Shown here: positions 1-12,299 of the stretch, piece by piece
How the letters are laid out: every line of letters starts with the position of its first letter
Position numbering within the stretch: the first letter of the stretch is position 1
NCBI GenBank assembly: GCA_009792885.1
Contig: WMCF01000009.1
Location: 1,899,054-1,963,053 of the forward strand
Length of the DNA stretch: 64,000 nt
Reading direction: 5' to 3'
DNA from: Eremophila alpestris peregrina
Taxonomy: Eukaryota; Chordata; Aves; Passeriformes; Alaudidae
Program-made: the position numbers and the translations under genes
The notes under the pieces: model-generated
Told to the model about the DNA's origin: nothing
The model's input: the letters and a program-made list of their open reading frames with translations, nothing else
Databases searched by the model: none

Positions 1-3000
1 TTGGTGAAGAATAGAGAGTGTTAAGAAGGATGAGGACTCATTTCCCATCACATCTCTACACAGGAACATATTATAAATCTACCTTCCCCCTACTCTCTAA
101 AGCATCTATAACACCACTGAAAAGAGAGGGAGACTATGGCCACCTTGTCATGCTTGTGAGGGCTCACACTGGCACAGTACAGAAGGTAGCAATAGCAGGA
201 ATGGCCAAAATGCTTAAACCTCCTCTCCCACTGTGCATCCAGAATTTAACAAGGCATCAGCAGCTGAGACCACAGTCCCACATCCCTCTCTTCAACAAGC
301 ATGGCTCAAAGTATCACCAGGAACACACCCCACTGCTGCCTGCAAAACCAAGGATAGATTTCTGTATTTTGTGATGCAAAACTCTGCAAAGGATACAGCA
401 TGGACCTGGAGCCAAGACCAAGGCACAATGTCCTGCAGGTTGTTACTGCTCATGTCTGCTACTTCTTCTCTGCTCTGAGTTAGTGGTTGCAGAACTGGAT
501 AACTGGATTGTAGCATCTGGAAGTGCAAATTGGTCTTGGATTTGTTTTGCCCCAAACCTCTGCACTTGAAACCATGACTGCCTTATGGCCCATCTTTCAG
601 TCCTTGTGTCTTAATTCTTAAATAAATAAATAAGTGAAAAGCAACCTCTATTTGTCCCTCCTTACCCATTATTCAAACAAATTAGTTTAACAATTACAGA
701 ACATCTTGTATCTATAGCTACCAAATGTTCCTGAGTGATATTGCCCACACACTCAAGTGGAAGACTGCCAAACATATCATGGATATTTTTTCTCCTAAGC
801 ATCGAAGGCTGAAGGGCATACTGAAGTTAGTCACTGGATTTGTGCCTTTGGAGCACTTTCTTTGGGTCATTTGAAAAGCAAAGGCAAATCTTTTCCTGAA
901 TTATAGCTACAAAGTGTTGGGTAGAAAATTGAACTGAACTTCAAATATTTGGCATGGTCTCCTGGCTGTTTGCTGGCATGAGAAGGTGGTGTGATGTGAT
1001 AAAGGAGATGAATTTTAGAGGAAATGCAGCTTGCTTCATGTGTATGGAGTTTCTGGGCTGTATTTGACAACTTCCACTGAATTCCTTGTGACCTCAGTCT
1101 CTCTCTGAAACAGATACATCACTGAGAATACTGTCTTCCAATCTGTTCGGTAAAGCATTGAAAAGTTCCCACCTCTAAATCTCAAACATCAAAGAATTCT
1201 TTATCATTAATAAAACCCTGAGAATGGCATATTTTGATTTTTTTTATTATTATATGTAAAACAAAAATTCTCCTATGAACAAAAATTGTGGGTCCACAGT
1301 GAACCCAAAATTTACCAGCCTGAAGCAATCCTCTTCAGGAAGTATGACCTTTCAGTGGAAAAATGCTTTTCTTTCTGCACAATCCCTGCATACATAGGAT
1401 GTCAATTACTGCAACTGTTTTCTTGCATAAATGGACAGCTGTGGGCAAAATATTGCACAAAAATTGATGAAACTCACAGAAGCTATAAGCACACATTACA
1501 GCTAATGGAGGCTTTTCCCAAGGAAAGGCAGCAGGAGTATCATACTGGCAAATCTATCACATCATTGGACTATGAAAATTGTAAGAAATATTCTAGGATA
1601 CACTAGTATATTAAAACAGGAAGCCTGTGGCAATTGTAGAGACTACAAGAGCTCATAGCCTAAGGCTTACTCTGATTGCAGGGAAAAATGATCTTGTCTT
1701 CAATTTCTCAAGATACAAACCAAATGCCTTGCAAATTGGTCACATTCCATTTAACTCATATTAATCTACATCATGTTGCCTGGGGGTCAAACCCATGTTT
1801 TTGTTGTATCTTTCTTTTTTCCCTCTAGACTATATCTCTTTTTGGCTGTAAAATGTGCTGAAAGCTGTACAAGAGACATTCACAAATATGCTTCTCATTA
1901 CCAGCATGGTCTGTACAGTGATGCCCACACAATCATGCTAATGTGTTTTGCTTCAAGTTCATGTAAATCAGGCTGGTGGGTCAGCCCATTTTAGTTGTGC
2001 TAGGACTGCATGAGATTTTGGTCAAGGAATGGAATTCTATTAGACATCATTTGCTTTTTCTGACTCCAAAGATACAGAGATTCCTCAAACGCAACAACCA
2101 GCTCATTAACTGCTGTGTGTAGAGTCAGTTTATCAGGTATTTCCAAGACTCTTAAAGCAGACCATGCACAGTGCCCTAATTCAGCCTCCAAGGAACAGCC
2201 TTTAGGACTGGAAGGTAAGAGCTTTTCCTCTAGCTTCCCTGTTAAGGAAGTGAAGCTAAAAGCTGAATTAAATGTTTCAGGCTATTAAGAAAAGCTCTAT
2301 GCCATTTTAAGATTAAACTGGGCGTATTTTGTATTCTCAGAGAAAAAACCTTGCTCTCTTTCATGCCAGTGAAAATGGAGAATCTCTTAATCTTGTATTT
2401 TGGCCTATAAATATCAGATACAAGGAGGTCTGTTATGCTCTTACTGAGGAGTAGTACTTGCGTTTTAGTATATCAGCTAGGATTTTTCTTCAGAGAAATC
2501 TGATCAAAGCAGCATGACCAGAACATGCCTTTATAATGAAAATTTGAGCATGGAGTAGAGATACATGGAGATACCCTCAGCTCACTAATGCAGGCTTTTC
2601 CCAGAAATGCACAGCTTATCTCTGTGTGGAGTGGCATCTCTCAGACTTGTGTCCAGATGTTTTCAGGTCCCCCACCTGTGATGGCCAGCCCCCAAAATAT
2701 CCAGTCATGTTTCAAACATGTGTATTTACTTTTTTGCCTTTTTGGAAAATAATTTACCAGTGTACCTTTTTAATGCCCTAGATGTTGCTGCCTGAGACTC
2801 TCCTCCTCATGCCAAAGCTCAGTCCTGATGTTCTCCTTCCTTGGCTACCCTTTCCAAGTCTGGCAACCTGGTGATATTTAGGCCACTGTTCTCTATTGCA
2901 AGGAGAAGGATTTCCATGGAAGTGGAGTGCAGTTGGGGGTCACCCTCATGAGAACAACTCAGCTGATGTGCAAACATCCCTTTTGAGGGCTCCAAGGGAC

Positions 3001-3299
3001 AAAAGAATGGCTTCCCTGGAGGACTGTGAAACCCATTCACCTGGATAACTTCCCCTGCCCATGAAGTGGACAGGGTTCATGGACAGCCTCAGGCATGGCC
3101 TTTGAGAGGGGCATGCTGAGATGCTTCCAGGCTTTGCATGCCACAGCAAACCCTTGACTAAGGCTCCCCTGACACAGAGCCTGGGCTTACGTACGGCTCT
3201 GTGTGGAGGTGTGTACCCGTGAGGTTGACTGGACAAACTGCTGTGTGGGGGTGAAGCACAGTGGTCTGTAAAGGACACATTGCTCCTGGGATAGCCTGC
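1..3299. other. Non-coding sequence, no gene recognised
   Basis: All frames here are short and none resembles a protein I know. A short (TAAA)n run of about four units lies near 618-632. A consensus-like splice donor (AAG then GTAAGA, GT at 2215) stands alone without a matching acceptor or open frame. I recognise no interspersed repeat in this stretch. Confidence 0.6.
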
Positions 3300-3300
3300 T

Positions 3301-3339
3301 GGCATTATAATGAATTTTGCAGGCATTATAATGAATTTT
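3301..3339. repeat. 21-bp tandem duplication
   Basis: The 18-base block GGCATTATAATGAATTTT occurs at 3301-3318 and again, unchanged, at 3322-3339, giving a period of 21 bp. The identity of the copies suggests a recent duplication by slippage. It sits just upstream of a long poly(A). Confidence 0.85.
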
Positions 3340-3355
3340 TACAGTACCTCCTAAG

Positions 3356-3357
<2 letters not shown>

Positions 3358-3390
<33 letters not shown>
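3358..3390. repeat. Poly(A) tract, 33 A
   Basis: An uninterrupted run of 33 adenines. It could be a retroposed tail, but the upstream sequence is not recognised as a retrocopy or SINE and no flanking target-site duplication is obvious, so simple slippage is as likely. Confidence 0.9.
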
Positions 3391-3394
<4 letters not shown>

Positions 3395-3720
3395 CCCAGA
3401 GATGTCTCAAAAGGAATCTGAAATCACTTATGGAATCATCACACCTTCACTCTCTTGCAAACACCATCTAGACTCAGCCCCCAACCTGACTGACCCCCCA
3501 GCTGTCTCCCTGCACACTGGTCTGGGGGGGGGGGAGAACCACGCTTGTCATCTGCACTCCCAAGTCCCCTGATGTGACAAGTGGTATTTGCCTTTAACCC
3601 AGGCAAGGGTTCACCTTCTCCCGCACTGCTTCTTCTTGATAAAAGAATCAGTGCATGAAACCATCGCCATGGATATGAACAGATGCAGAGAGGAGAATGG
3701 GAACAACACAAACATTATGT
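3391..3720. other. Non-coding sequence with G11 run
   Basis: Ordinary sequence leading into the CpG island. It contains a run of 11 guanines at 3524-3534. No gene is recognised. Confidence 0.55.
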
Positions 3721-4440
3721 TCCTCCCAGAGCAGCGCTCCTGTCGCTGCCCGCGCCACATCTGTGTTTTTGAAGGGAAATGTCATAACATTGCTAATCAA
3801 TAAGAAGAGTGACAGGACCATTTGTCACGAACGAGCCGGCACTGCAGCTGTTGCAGTCATCCTCTCCCTGGGCTTTGCGACAAGAAGCCGAGGGAAGAAG
3901 CTGATTCTTTGGCGGCGGCAGCCCCCGCTCGCCTGCGGGCAGCCCCGGTGCGAGGGCAGCTCCGGCCAGCTTGCCGAGGTGCCGCGCCAGCCTTGCAGCA
4001 GTCGGGCTGAGCGAGCGGGCAAAAAGCCTGGCAGGAAGTATGGCGTTTCGAACAAAGGACACCAGACACCCTGCAAGGGAGAGACGGGCCCGGGTGTCGG
4101 AGGAGTCTGTTGACCTTTAATCTGGAGAGCGCTGTTGCATATGCATCACGTTTGAACTGCAGATGTTCCTCGCCGCTCCGCCGGGCAGGGCGGCGAGCGG
4201 CTGATCTTAGAGGAGGAGGCAGGGCTCAGCGAGAACTTAATGAAGACTTTAAGCTGCGGGTTGCAATTAAAATGGCCCGGCGGTGTAAGCGTGGGAGGGG
4301 GTCACTAAGCTCCTGCAGCTGCTCTGCCGGCAGTAATGTCCGTGCTGATGGGCACCGCTCTCCTCCACAATGAGAGCAGTCGTGCATGCCGGGGGGTGTT
4401 GGCGGAGGTGACAAAACCGAGCTGCCCTTTCCCACCCCAT
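3721..4440. promoter_or_regulatory. CpG island, candidate promoter or enhancer
   Basis: By hand count this 720-bp stretch has about 49 CpG dinucleotides and is clearly GC-rich, whereas most of the window is AT-rich and CpG-poor. The density is highest at 3900-4020 and 4165-4200. Retained CpGs mean germline hypomethylation, which in vertebrates usually marks a promoter or a developmental regulatory element. Recognisable motifs include a near-perfect POU palindrome (4135-4146), an AACAAAGG SOX/TCF-type site (about 4050-4057) and TGACCTTT (about 4111-4118). Several overlapping short frames up to 138 codons run through it on both strands, as expected in GC-rich DNA; none resembles a known protein. 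It may be the first exon and promoter of an unidentified gene or lncRNA, but no splice structure could be established, so the strand is left open. Confidence 0.75.
4135..4146. promoter_or_regulatory. POU-dimer palindrome (MORE-like site)
   Basis: The sequence TTGCATATGCAT matches the palindromic POU-factor dimer element ATGCATATGCAT (MORE) at 11 of 12 bases. It lies inside the CpG island. Binding is inferred from motif similarity only. Confidence 0.4.
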
Positions 4441-6000
4441 TAAAATAATTCTTAAATTAGGAAATTTATCTTGATCTGAGGGTCTATCTGTGTGTGGTAC
4501 TGCCACGTATAACGCTCCATCTCTTTTCCCTAGATAGATCAGGCCAGTAAATAGAAAAGGATTAAATATCAATATAGTGAAAAGCATATAGGGAAATATA
4601 GGGAAACAGCCCTTCTTTTTCAAACCATGACCTGTTTTTTTATAGGCAGGGTTTGACCCTCAACATGGAAAGAAAGCTGCCTTCTGCAAAAAAAAGAGAT
4701 CTGCTTCTCTGCTACTGAAGATAGCCAATTAAACAATATCCACATATCACTTATGGTGTCTGTACCCAACTGACAGGATGTCTACAGGCTTAAAAGGATA
4801 CAGGCTCGAGCTTGGATTGCACTTCTGAGCAATATCCACCAAGGTGCAAATATAATATTGATCCGTCATGAGATTCCTGAGTTCAACTGTAAATGCTGTT
4901 TAACTAACAGCAATGACCAGGATCTTCCCCCAGTGTCACGTCAGCAGCAGCTAATGCCACCTGAGGGTTGTCTCCTGACACTCAGGTTCAGACTATGATG
5001 CTGGAACTCAGGGAAGCACAGCCAATCTATTTATTTAGTAACCAAAGTTTCTTCTAACAGAAAAGTGCCAGTTTTGTCGTTTATTCACTGCTTTGAAAAA
5101 AAGTCAGTTTTGGCAGTATTTTGTTTCCAGAACTTCTTGTCCCAAAACAAAGCATTCCCTTAAGGTTGAAGTGGCCCATGTGAACATTTCTGGAATGGAA
5201 TCTTTTCAGTTCTAATTTGTAAATTATTTTTTCCCACATGCAATTCATTGTTACTATTTTCACACAGAGACACATCGACAAGCTTTCAAAGGGAAAACTT
5301 GGACCAAAGTGCTTTGATTTCATAACAGTGGAAAGTTTTGATTGACCCAAAGTAACCTTTTATCAGACCTCTATTGCACACAGAATTTCACTTGCAGATA
5401 TATATTTTTGCCTGTGGTTTTTTGTTTTTGAGGTTTTTTTGAGTTTTTGTTTGGTTTTTTTTTGTATTTTTAACCAGAAAAAATATTTCCCTATATGAAA
5501 AAGTCTGGTTAATCTTGATCTTATGAGTCCTCCCAGGAGCTGGTTCTCCCTCCCTGCTGGTTCTCCTGCTCAGACTAAAAGCAGGCAAGATTTGGGTACT
5601 GCCTGCTCTAACAGCCATCACTGGATTTCACCCCATTTCAAAACCACTTTTATTGCCCTCACAGCCTCTTCCAAGGGCACATTCATTACAGCTGGGAGGT
5701 CTGATCAGAATGCATGAAGTGCTACAGCAATGGCCTGGCTTGAGAGATAATTCGTCAAAGTATTTGTCGTTTCTCATCTTTTTAAACATGCTGCAAAATC
5801 CTCAGGCACCTGTACCAGCAGTCCAAGAAGTGTTCACATAGAGAGATGAAATTTTGAAGAAAAGGGGTAGGTCAAGAAGGTTGAATTCATTTTAAGGAAT
5901 GATATAGCTTTCCCAGCAATATATCTACTGGCTGTAATTTATAGCCCGGGCTGCCATCATGATCCTGTATCCCTTTTTCTTTCTGCGGTTCCAGTTCAGT
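4441..6000. other. Non-coding sequence, no gene recognised
   Basis: AT-rich sequence downstream of the CpG island. Apart from the T/G-rich tract at 5415-5472 I see no repeat family and no convincing open frame. CACGTCAGCAGCAG near 4937 carries a MAF-type half site, which may be chance. Confidence 0.55.
5415..5472. repeat. T/G-rich low-complexity tract
   Basis: Runs of T separated by single or paired G, with no other bases except one A-containing step. Three similar tracts occur in the window, at 24961-25042, 50241-50330 and, as the A/C complement, 22628-22690. Confidence 0.75.
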
Positions 6001-6021
6001 GAAGAATTTCAGCATACACTT

Positions 6022-6031
6022 TGATTGACAG
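6022..6031 (+). promoter_or_regulatory. PBX-MEIS/PREP composite decamer
   Basis: TGATTGACAG is an exact match to the known PBX-MEIS (PBX-PREP) heterodimer site. About 0.1 exact copies are expected by chance in 64 kb on both strands. It directly precedes an AT-rich block with TAAT homeodomain cores. Occupancy cannot be seen from sequence. Confidence 0.4.
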
Positions 6032-6225
6032 GGCAGATGGTAACATTGTTTGCCATTAATGTTAACCTATTATTTAATATATGTGTTAGTTTTATTATTT
6101 TTTAACAGGGTACTAGTGACTATAAAGTTTAATTGACCTTTTTTTGCCAATAAATAAATCATCGCTGGTTTCAGCAAGGATTGTACTTTTATCTGCCAAT
6201 AAAAAGCTGAAGAAAACCTCTTAAC
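6032..6225. other. AT-rich candidate regulatory block
   Basis: A repeat-free AT-rich block with several homeodomain-type cores (CATTAATG, TTAATTG, AAATCAT) and two CCAATAAA-like motifs. Its texture resembles conserved non-coding elements near developmental genes. Conservation was not tested. Confidence 0.3.
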
Positions 6226-7345
6226 TGCACTCCTTCCTCTTTCCTTTTCTCTTTCATCTCCTTAAGGCTCTTCTTATGAACAGCACCCTGGAAAGAAAAT
6301 TATCCAGTGATGGAATGATCAGCTCTATATATATGTATAAGTCAGGATTTACATCAGAGAAAGAAATAGGGTTCAAATTGCCTGCGTGGTAAATTCTGTC
6401 TCTCAAAGTCCTGACATCATTGGAACTGAAATTTTATCCCAGGAGAACACAGGCTTAGTTCCCATCTTGGCTGCACTGAACTTTGCAACTTCAGGGCCTT
6501 TGATGTCACATTTGTACTTTGAGCAAGGGGAAGGGGCAGCAAAATCAGGCTGAATTGTATTAAAAAATGTGAAACTTAAGTAAGAAAAACTGATAATGAA
6601 TAAGTTTAGAATAAGCTTTATTTACTGTTGGGTGGTACAAAAAAATATGCTATGCAGTTTTAAGCTTTCTACCAGGAGTACATGATTAATGCAGCCCAGG
6701 AAAGGCTCAGTGGGTTCTAAGGGGATGGCCAGCTGCACTTTACCAGAACAAGCTGCTGTGGATCCTGCATGCTTTTTAATGGCTCCTTCCTCTTGGTTTT
6801 CTCCTCTCCCTGATTTAAGACTATCACCTGACAGATTTTTATTTTCCCTGTAAGCAGATCAGGCCAAAGTCATTAGAGAGCAGAAAAAGAAAACTCATTT
6901 TTGTTATCTGAAGCTCTTTGCTGAGCTGACTCTGGAGGAAAGTCCATCCAACCACAGAAAAAGAAAAGTCTCGTTTTTCAAAACTGTGAATTCATTAAGA
7001 GAACTCATATGCATAAAAAGCAGTGAAGCTGAACAAAATGTAAATTTTTCTGGCTGAGAGAGATTTTCCTGTGTTTTTATAAGCATCTACAGCTAAGACA
7101 CTGGATTTACATTTAGGTTGGGTTTTTTAGCATCTGACTTCTTAACTATGTGCCTCAAGTTTTCTAAGGGCTAGGGTTTGGGAAAGGACACTTGCAGTTG
7201 CATAGGTAGGACAAGTAATGAAAACCCTGTGAACAGGCATACACAGCATGTGCTGTGCCATCATAAAATCAGTAGAATTCCTTAGCTTTTTTCTCTGCCA
7301 CACATCTGGACACGGTTCTGATTGCTTGAGAAGTAACAAACTAGC

Positions 7346-7363
7346 AGATAGATAGATAGATAG
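7346..7363. repeat. (GATA)n microsatellite
   Basis: About 4.5 perfect units of a GATA/AGAT tetranucleotide repeat. Confidence 0.9.
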
Positions 7364-10300
7364 CACATACAGACCAAAGATACAAAGAGCTCAAGAAAAG
7401 CCCAGCTGGAAGGTGGCATTTTCCTTTTTCTTAATGCAATGATCACCACTTCAGTTAAACAGAGAGCAGAACCATAATTTCCCTTTTCTTGTGCTATTCA
7501 GTTGAAGCAATTAAAATTGAGAGGGGCTACAGAGAAGATGAGGCTGATGGCAGAATAACCTCAGTGAACGGAGCCTAGTCCAGCTCTGAATAAATTTCTG
7601 TGTACAGAAATAAGAGCAGCACATCTTCTGTGTACTGCAGAATTGCTACATCGGGTGAGGTCAGAGGGGCTGCTTCTAAACCAGGGTTTTGGGGAGCTGG
7701 GATGGAGTTGCTATTTCACCAAGCCCTGGTCAAACCAGGGACTGCTCCTTTAGAACCTCCCTGGTGTTTCACCAGACTGCTGGAGGATACTCCTTGACAG
7801 ACTGATCCCAAAGAGAGCGAGGCTCTGACATGCTAATATGCAAACCCCTTTTAGAGGTGAGAAGAGAATTATTACTTTTCACACTGTGGTTGCAATGCCA
7901 TTTCTGACAACAGCATCAGGCAAAGAGGCAGGTGCTGCTGTGCTAGTGTTATTATGGAAACACAACTGTGATGGGCAGCAGGGATGCAGAGAGGATGGAC
8001 AAGTAACTCACTTAGGTCTGCACGCAGTGACTCCAGTCCCAGGGCCAACTTCATGCTGTATTTTGCCATCCATTTAATGGTGCAGTGGGAAGCAAACATG
8101 GGCAGTAATGGGCTGACTGCCTTTGGATGGGTTAGACTTTCTCTTCTGTGCTGATTGTTCAAAGTTCTTTTTGGTGTTATTGGAATAATTTTTCTCCATC
8201 TTTCCTATGGGTTGTGAACAATTAATCCTAAACAGTGCTATAACATAAGGAAGCAGCTTTGAGTAAGTATGGGAACCCATTTCCTATGTGCAGCATTTCA
8301 GGTTAAATCCCACATCTTTGTGAAAAAATTTATTTGCCTTTTAGCCTTGCCTACAAACTTAAGGGCTATGAGTCTTGTTTCTTTTCTGTGGACCTGGAGG
8401 GCCTCTTGCCTTTGTAGATCAAAAATAATAAATTTAATTCTCTGCCAGAAATGACTCATTGCCTAATGTGCCTTAACACGCAGGCACTATCTTTCGCCAC
8501 CAGAGTCTGGGTGGAGGCAGTTGTGTCTCTCCTCAGATCAGGGCTGTCTCCTCTCATCATATTAGCTTTATTGTATTGAGGTATTCCTAGGACAACTCAT
8601 CTCTTCTTTAACATCATATTATCCATGAAAGAAGCCTCTGCTAAGCAGAGATGACAATCTATGAGAGCTTTTTCTTATTCCAAGGGAACTGAGTTAGAGG
8701 AGAAAACTGCTTCAAGATTGTTTGGGAAAATGTGGAGCTCACTGGCCTCCATCCACTGAGGCAGGAAAGCATTGTTTTAACTTCAAACACACGAATATTT
8801 GACTTCAGTGGGATTGTGCAAGCCTGTAACATATATGTGCATGTGGAGACTCTCTGGTTCTCAGAAATTCCAACAGTAACAAAACTTCCTCTGTGATTTC
8901 CTTTTCTTTCAGCTTGCCTACCAATATCTCAGATTATTCACTGTTTTTGTAGGCTACATGACATACAGCTTCAGTCCCAGAGTCTTGAATCTGTCTGAAT
9001 TGAAAAGATTTGTATTTCTGTGCGCAGTTCCACGTTACCTCCAGAGATCCATTGTTCTTGTTTGCTCCTTTCTTTTTCTGTGCTCTGAGACTTGCAGAAA
9101 CAATGCACAAAAACAACACACTAAAACAGCGGGCTTCCTGTAAAATTCAGGTTTTCTACTTTGCCACAGTATGGGATTTTGCAATTTAGACTACAAGAAT
9201 GTATATGAAATCTTTTTGGTTTTGTTTACAGTGATGAGGAGAAGGAAGGAAGACATTAAAAGACCAAGCATCTCCATGGATGAGCATTCTCTGACAAGTC
9301 AGCTGGTTTGACTGGTAATGGCACTAGCAATCCATGTCATTTACTTGAGTGTGCCTGAATCTACCACTACGACTCATTAATGCTGCACTTAAATGCATGA
9401 AACATTTCACCATCCTCATACCTGTCTTTCACAGATGAGAAGAACTGTTTTACGTGACTGAGGAGCAGTACAGAATCTTGCTGCCATGAGATGGCAAATG
9501 TCCCCCTGGATGGATATAAATTGTCAGAGGGTAATTGTGATCATTTCCATTTGTCCCTTTGATGAATCTGGACAGTCTTTAGGGTAACACTGAATTTAGT
9601 TCTGTGTTCAGAAAGTTATGTTGTGAAGTTTCTCATGTCAGCCAGGATGATTTGGAAGTGACATGTCAGCTTTACCAGTTTGCTCTGAATAGTAGCAGCA
9701 GGAGCACCTCTCCATGGTGCAGTGGCACCTTTGGGCCAGTCTCATGAGTGCTTCTACACCAGGCCAACATTGATTGAGCTACAGGTATGCTTATGAGAGG
9801 TTTGTGTCAGTGGGAGTTTTCCATGGGATGACAATGTGATGGATAATTTATTCTGAGAAGATGTCTGAAATAGCTACATTTAAAATTAAGCACATATGAA
9901 AATGTGGGCCACTGTATTTTCAGTCATGTTACTGAGAGAAAAAGACTTGTATCTGAGAACTGTAGTGATTTGCAAGTGCCAGTGTAGGACACTTCCTGGG
10001 GATAGAGGTCATCTGGTTTTGAAGGTCATTGCTGCTCACCTTCTGCTTAATCTGTGCCAGCTGAAAGAGGGAAAGCTCTAGGGACAGAAATGGGGAACAC
10101 ATTAGCACCTGGCACCTGTGATTCTTCCTCTACTATCCTGCATGACAGGGAAGCACTTTCCCATTGTGCAGTGAGCCCTGCAGTGAGCTCATTTCTACCT
10201 CTTACAGACAGTCTTGGAAAGATCCTAACTCTGTGTCTACAACAGGCACAAGGAAAAGAATCTAGACTGAAGGACACTGCAAGTAAATATTCACAAATAA

Positions 10301-11237
10301 TAAAAAATACCAAGGTATTTCTTTGACATCCCAGAAACTGTTTTCCCTGTCATGATATAGTCTTAACAGCTGAAATCAGGCCAGAACTGACCAGCTTCAT
10401 CAGTTCTTTGACAAACAATTTTCTTATTTTCCCTCTCTATAAGGTCTTTCAGACAAATCATCCTAATGCTCTCAGTTAATGTGTGAGCAGCTTATTCAAC
10501 CAATCTCTAACCTCCCAAGAGCACTATTCTACTGCTACAAAGCTCAGAAGAATATTCCCCAAGGTTTCTGAGATGGGTTTCAGGATAAATAATTTGCTGA
10601 AACTGTCTTCCCCTTTTTCTGGCAGACTCAGCTCAAACCTGAGTCCAAACAGATATTAGACTAATCACCAGCTCCTGGGAGCCAAAACCTTCTCCCTCTT
10701 CCAAGTGCACCAATCCCTATTTGCTTACCAGCCTGCCTTTTCTCTGACACAGGAATCTCAACTGGAAATAATTGGCAGCCTGCACAATTGCTGCTTGCTG
10801 TAGCTTTTAACCCTGGACTTTCCTGATCAGACCCTGGAAGCATTCGTCTCATCACCAATCCAAGTATAATTTAAAATCAGCAAATGCATGTTTAAATTCA
10901 AGAGAAAAACAAGGGTTTGTGTTCTAAATAATGATTTTTCTGTTGAAGAACTTCTTACAGATTCAGAGTTATGTGATTCCAACATGACTTGTGTATGGGA
11001 TTCTTTAAGAGATGTATTAGAAGCTCAGGGCTCCAACAGGGCTTGATCAATTTGTGTCACAAAGTACTAATCCATTTCTGTACCACAGTATAGAGAAAAC
11101 ACAGGAATATGAACTGTGAGCAGTACAGAGATAACATAAAATCCCTTCTGATAGCAGAAATATTGCCAATGGTGCTGATAGACAAGAAAATACAGACTAA
11201 CACCGAGCACTATATTACTCATGGTTTAGGCAGTAAC

Positions 11238-11252
11238 TGAGTCACTGAGTCA
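11238..11252. promoter_or_regulatory. Paired AP-1/TRE motifs
   Basis: Two TGAGTCA heptamers at 11238-11244 and 11246-11252, separated by one base. Single TGAGTCA sites are expected several times in 64 kb, but two with an 8-bp period is less usual. Binding is inference. Confidence 0.3.
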
Positions 11253-12240
11253 TCTCCTCCCTATCAGAAGTAGATGTTGAAAGGGGTGAGGAGGGGAACA
11301 CCCATTGAAAGGACTTGAATGTACTGTGCCTGTCCTCTGCATGGGAGGTCTGCAGATCTGCTCTCCTCAGACTCAGCTTGTGCTCCCACATGCCTCAGAC
11401 TAACAGCTGTGGTTGTAGGCACCTTGTTGATTATCCTGCTCTTCACACAAGCTTGTCTGGTCTGGAGAAGCGGATTCGGTTATTCCTCCCCACCTTACTG
11501 TCTCAGACTAAGCTTTCATCTACTGAAGTGTTTCTTCTTTGGATGTAAATTCCTTGTGATGGTGCTTTATTTGGCTTGTGAATGAACACAAAAAGTACAA
11601 ATTCATAAAGTAATAACAGTAAGTGTTTTGTTTTCTATCTTGGTGCTTCTGCTTTTACTGGCACATCAGCACATATGTGATCCAATGGGTCACTTTGGAT
11701 TGATGAGGTGGGAATCATGCTAGGATATATTTGACTTTTCAGCTTGACTAACTAGGTGCCTCTTAGAGCTGGATCAAGTGGAAGTGACTGTCAAGACCAG
11801 TCTGAAGGAAAGCTCAGATGCATAGGTTTTCAACTATAGCAAAATCTCTCTGCCACCATACCCCAGGGAGTAAAGCAGAAGAATTGGCTCTTTGGAGAAA
11901 CAATCACACATCAACCACCACTCCCAAAAGTTGTGACTCCCCTATCTCTGGGAATGCCCAGATCTCTGCTGTGACTATTAGGTTTCAGAGTTCCCTGTGC
12001 AGCAGCTATTTACATAGGATGGTTCTGGAATGAAGTTCTCTACAGATATGCAGGAAACCAACATGTAATAAGAGGGCATATACTGGCATACACAGGCACA
12101 GAGGGACAAGGAGGTGGTTCCTGCCCTTGCATCAGGAGACAGGCTCAAGGTGTCCACGGCTTTAGGGAGGCACACCTGGGAGACAGGTTCCACCAAGAAC
12201 CCTGCAAAGGTGATTGCCTGTTGGAGAGGCAGGAGCACTG

Positions 12241-12299
12241 CATCCCAGTACAGCCCTGCCTCCCAGTGCAGCCTTGCATCCCAGTACAGCCCTGCCTCC
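12241..12299. repeat. 18-bp minisatellite, about 3.3 copies
   Basis: Unit CATCCCAGTACAGCCCTG at 12241-12258, a variant at 12259-12276, an exact third copy at 12277-12294 and a partial fourth. Because 18 is divisible by 3 the array reads as a hexapeptide repeat (CIPVQP-like) in one frame, but the surrounding frame shows no sign of being a gene. Confidence 0.85.

Larger units (their letters stand above)
6226..12240. other. Non-coding sequence, no gene recognised
   Basis: Six kilobases of ordinary sequence with only short open frames. Items noted within it are a (GATA)n microsatellite at 7346-7363, an ATGACTCAT AP-1-type site at 8451-8459 and a pair of TGAGTCA sites at 11238-11252. I recognise no transposon remnant and no exon. 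Confidence 0.6.

Noticed and set aside
2205..2222. Splice donor AAG/GTAAGA
   Set aside because: No plausible upstream acceptor with an open recognisable exon; such donors occur often by chance.
3697..4113. 138-codon frame through the CpG island
   Set aside because: GC-rich sequence yields open frames on both strands here; the translation is Arg/Pro/Ala-rich without a recognisable motif. A first exon cannot be excluded.
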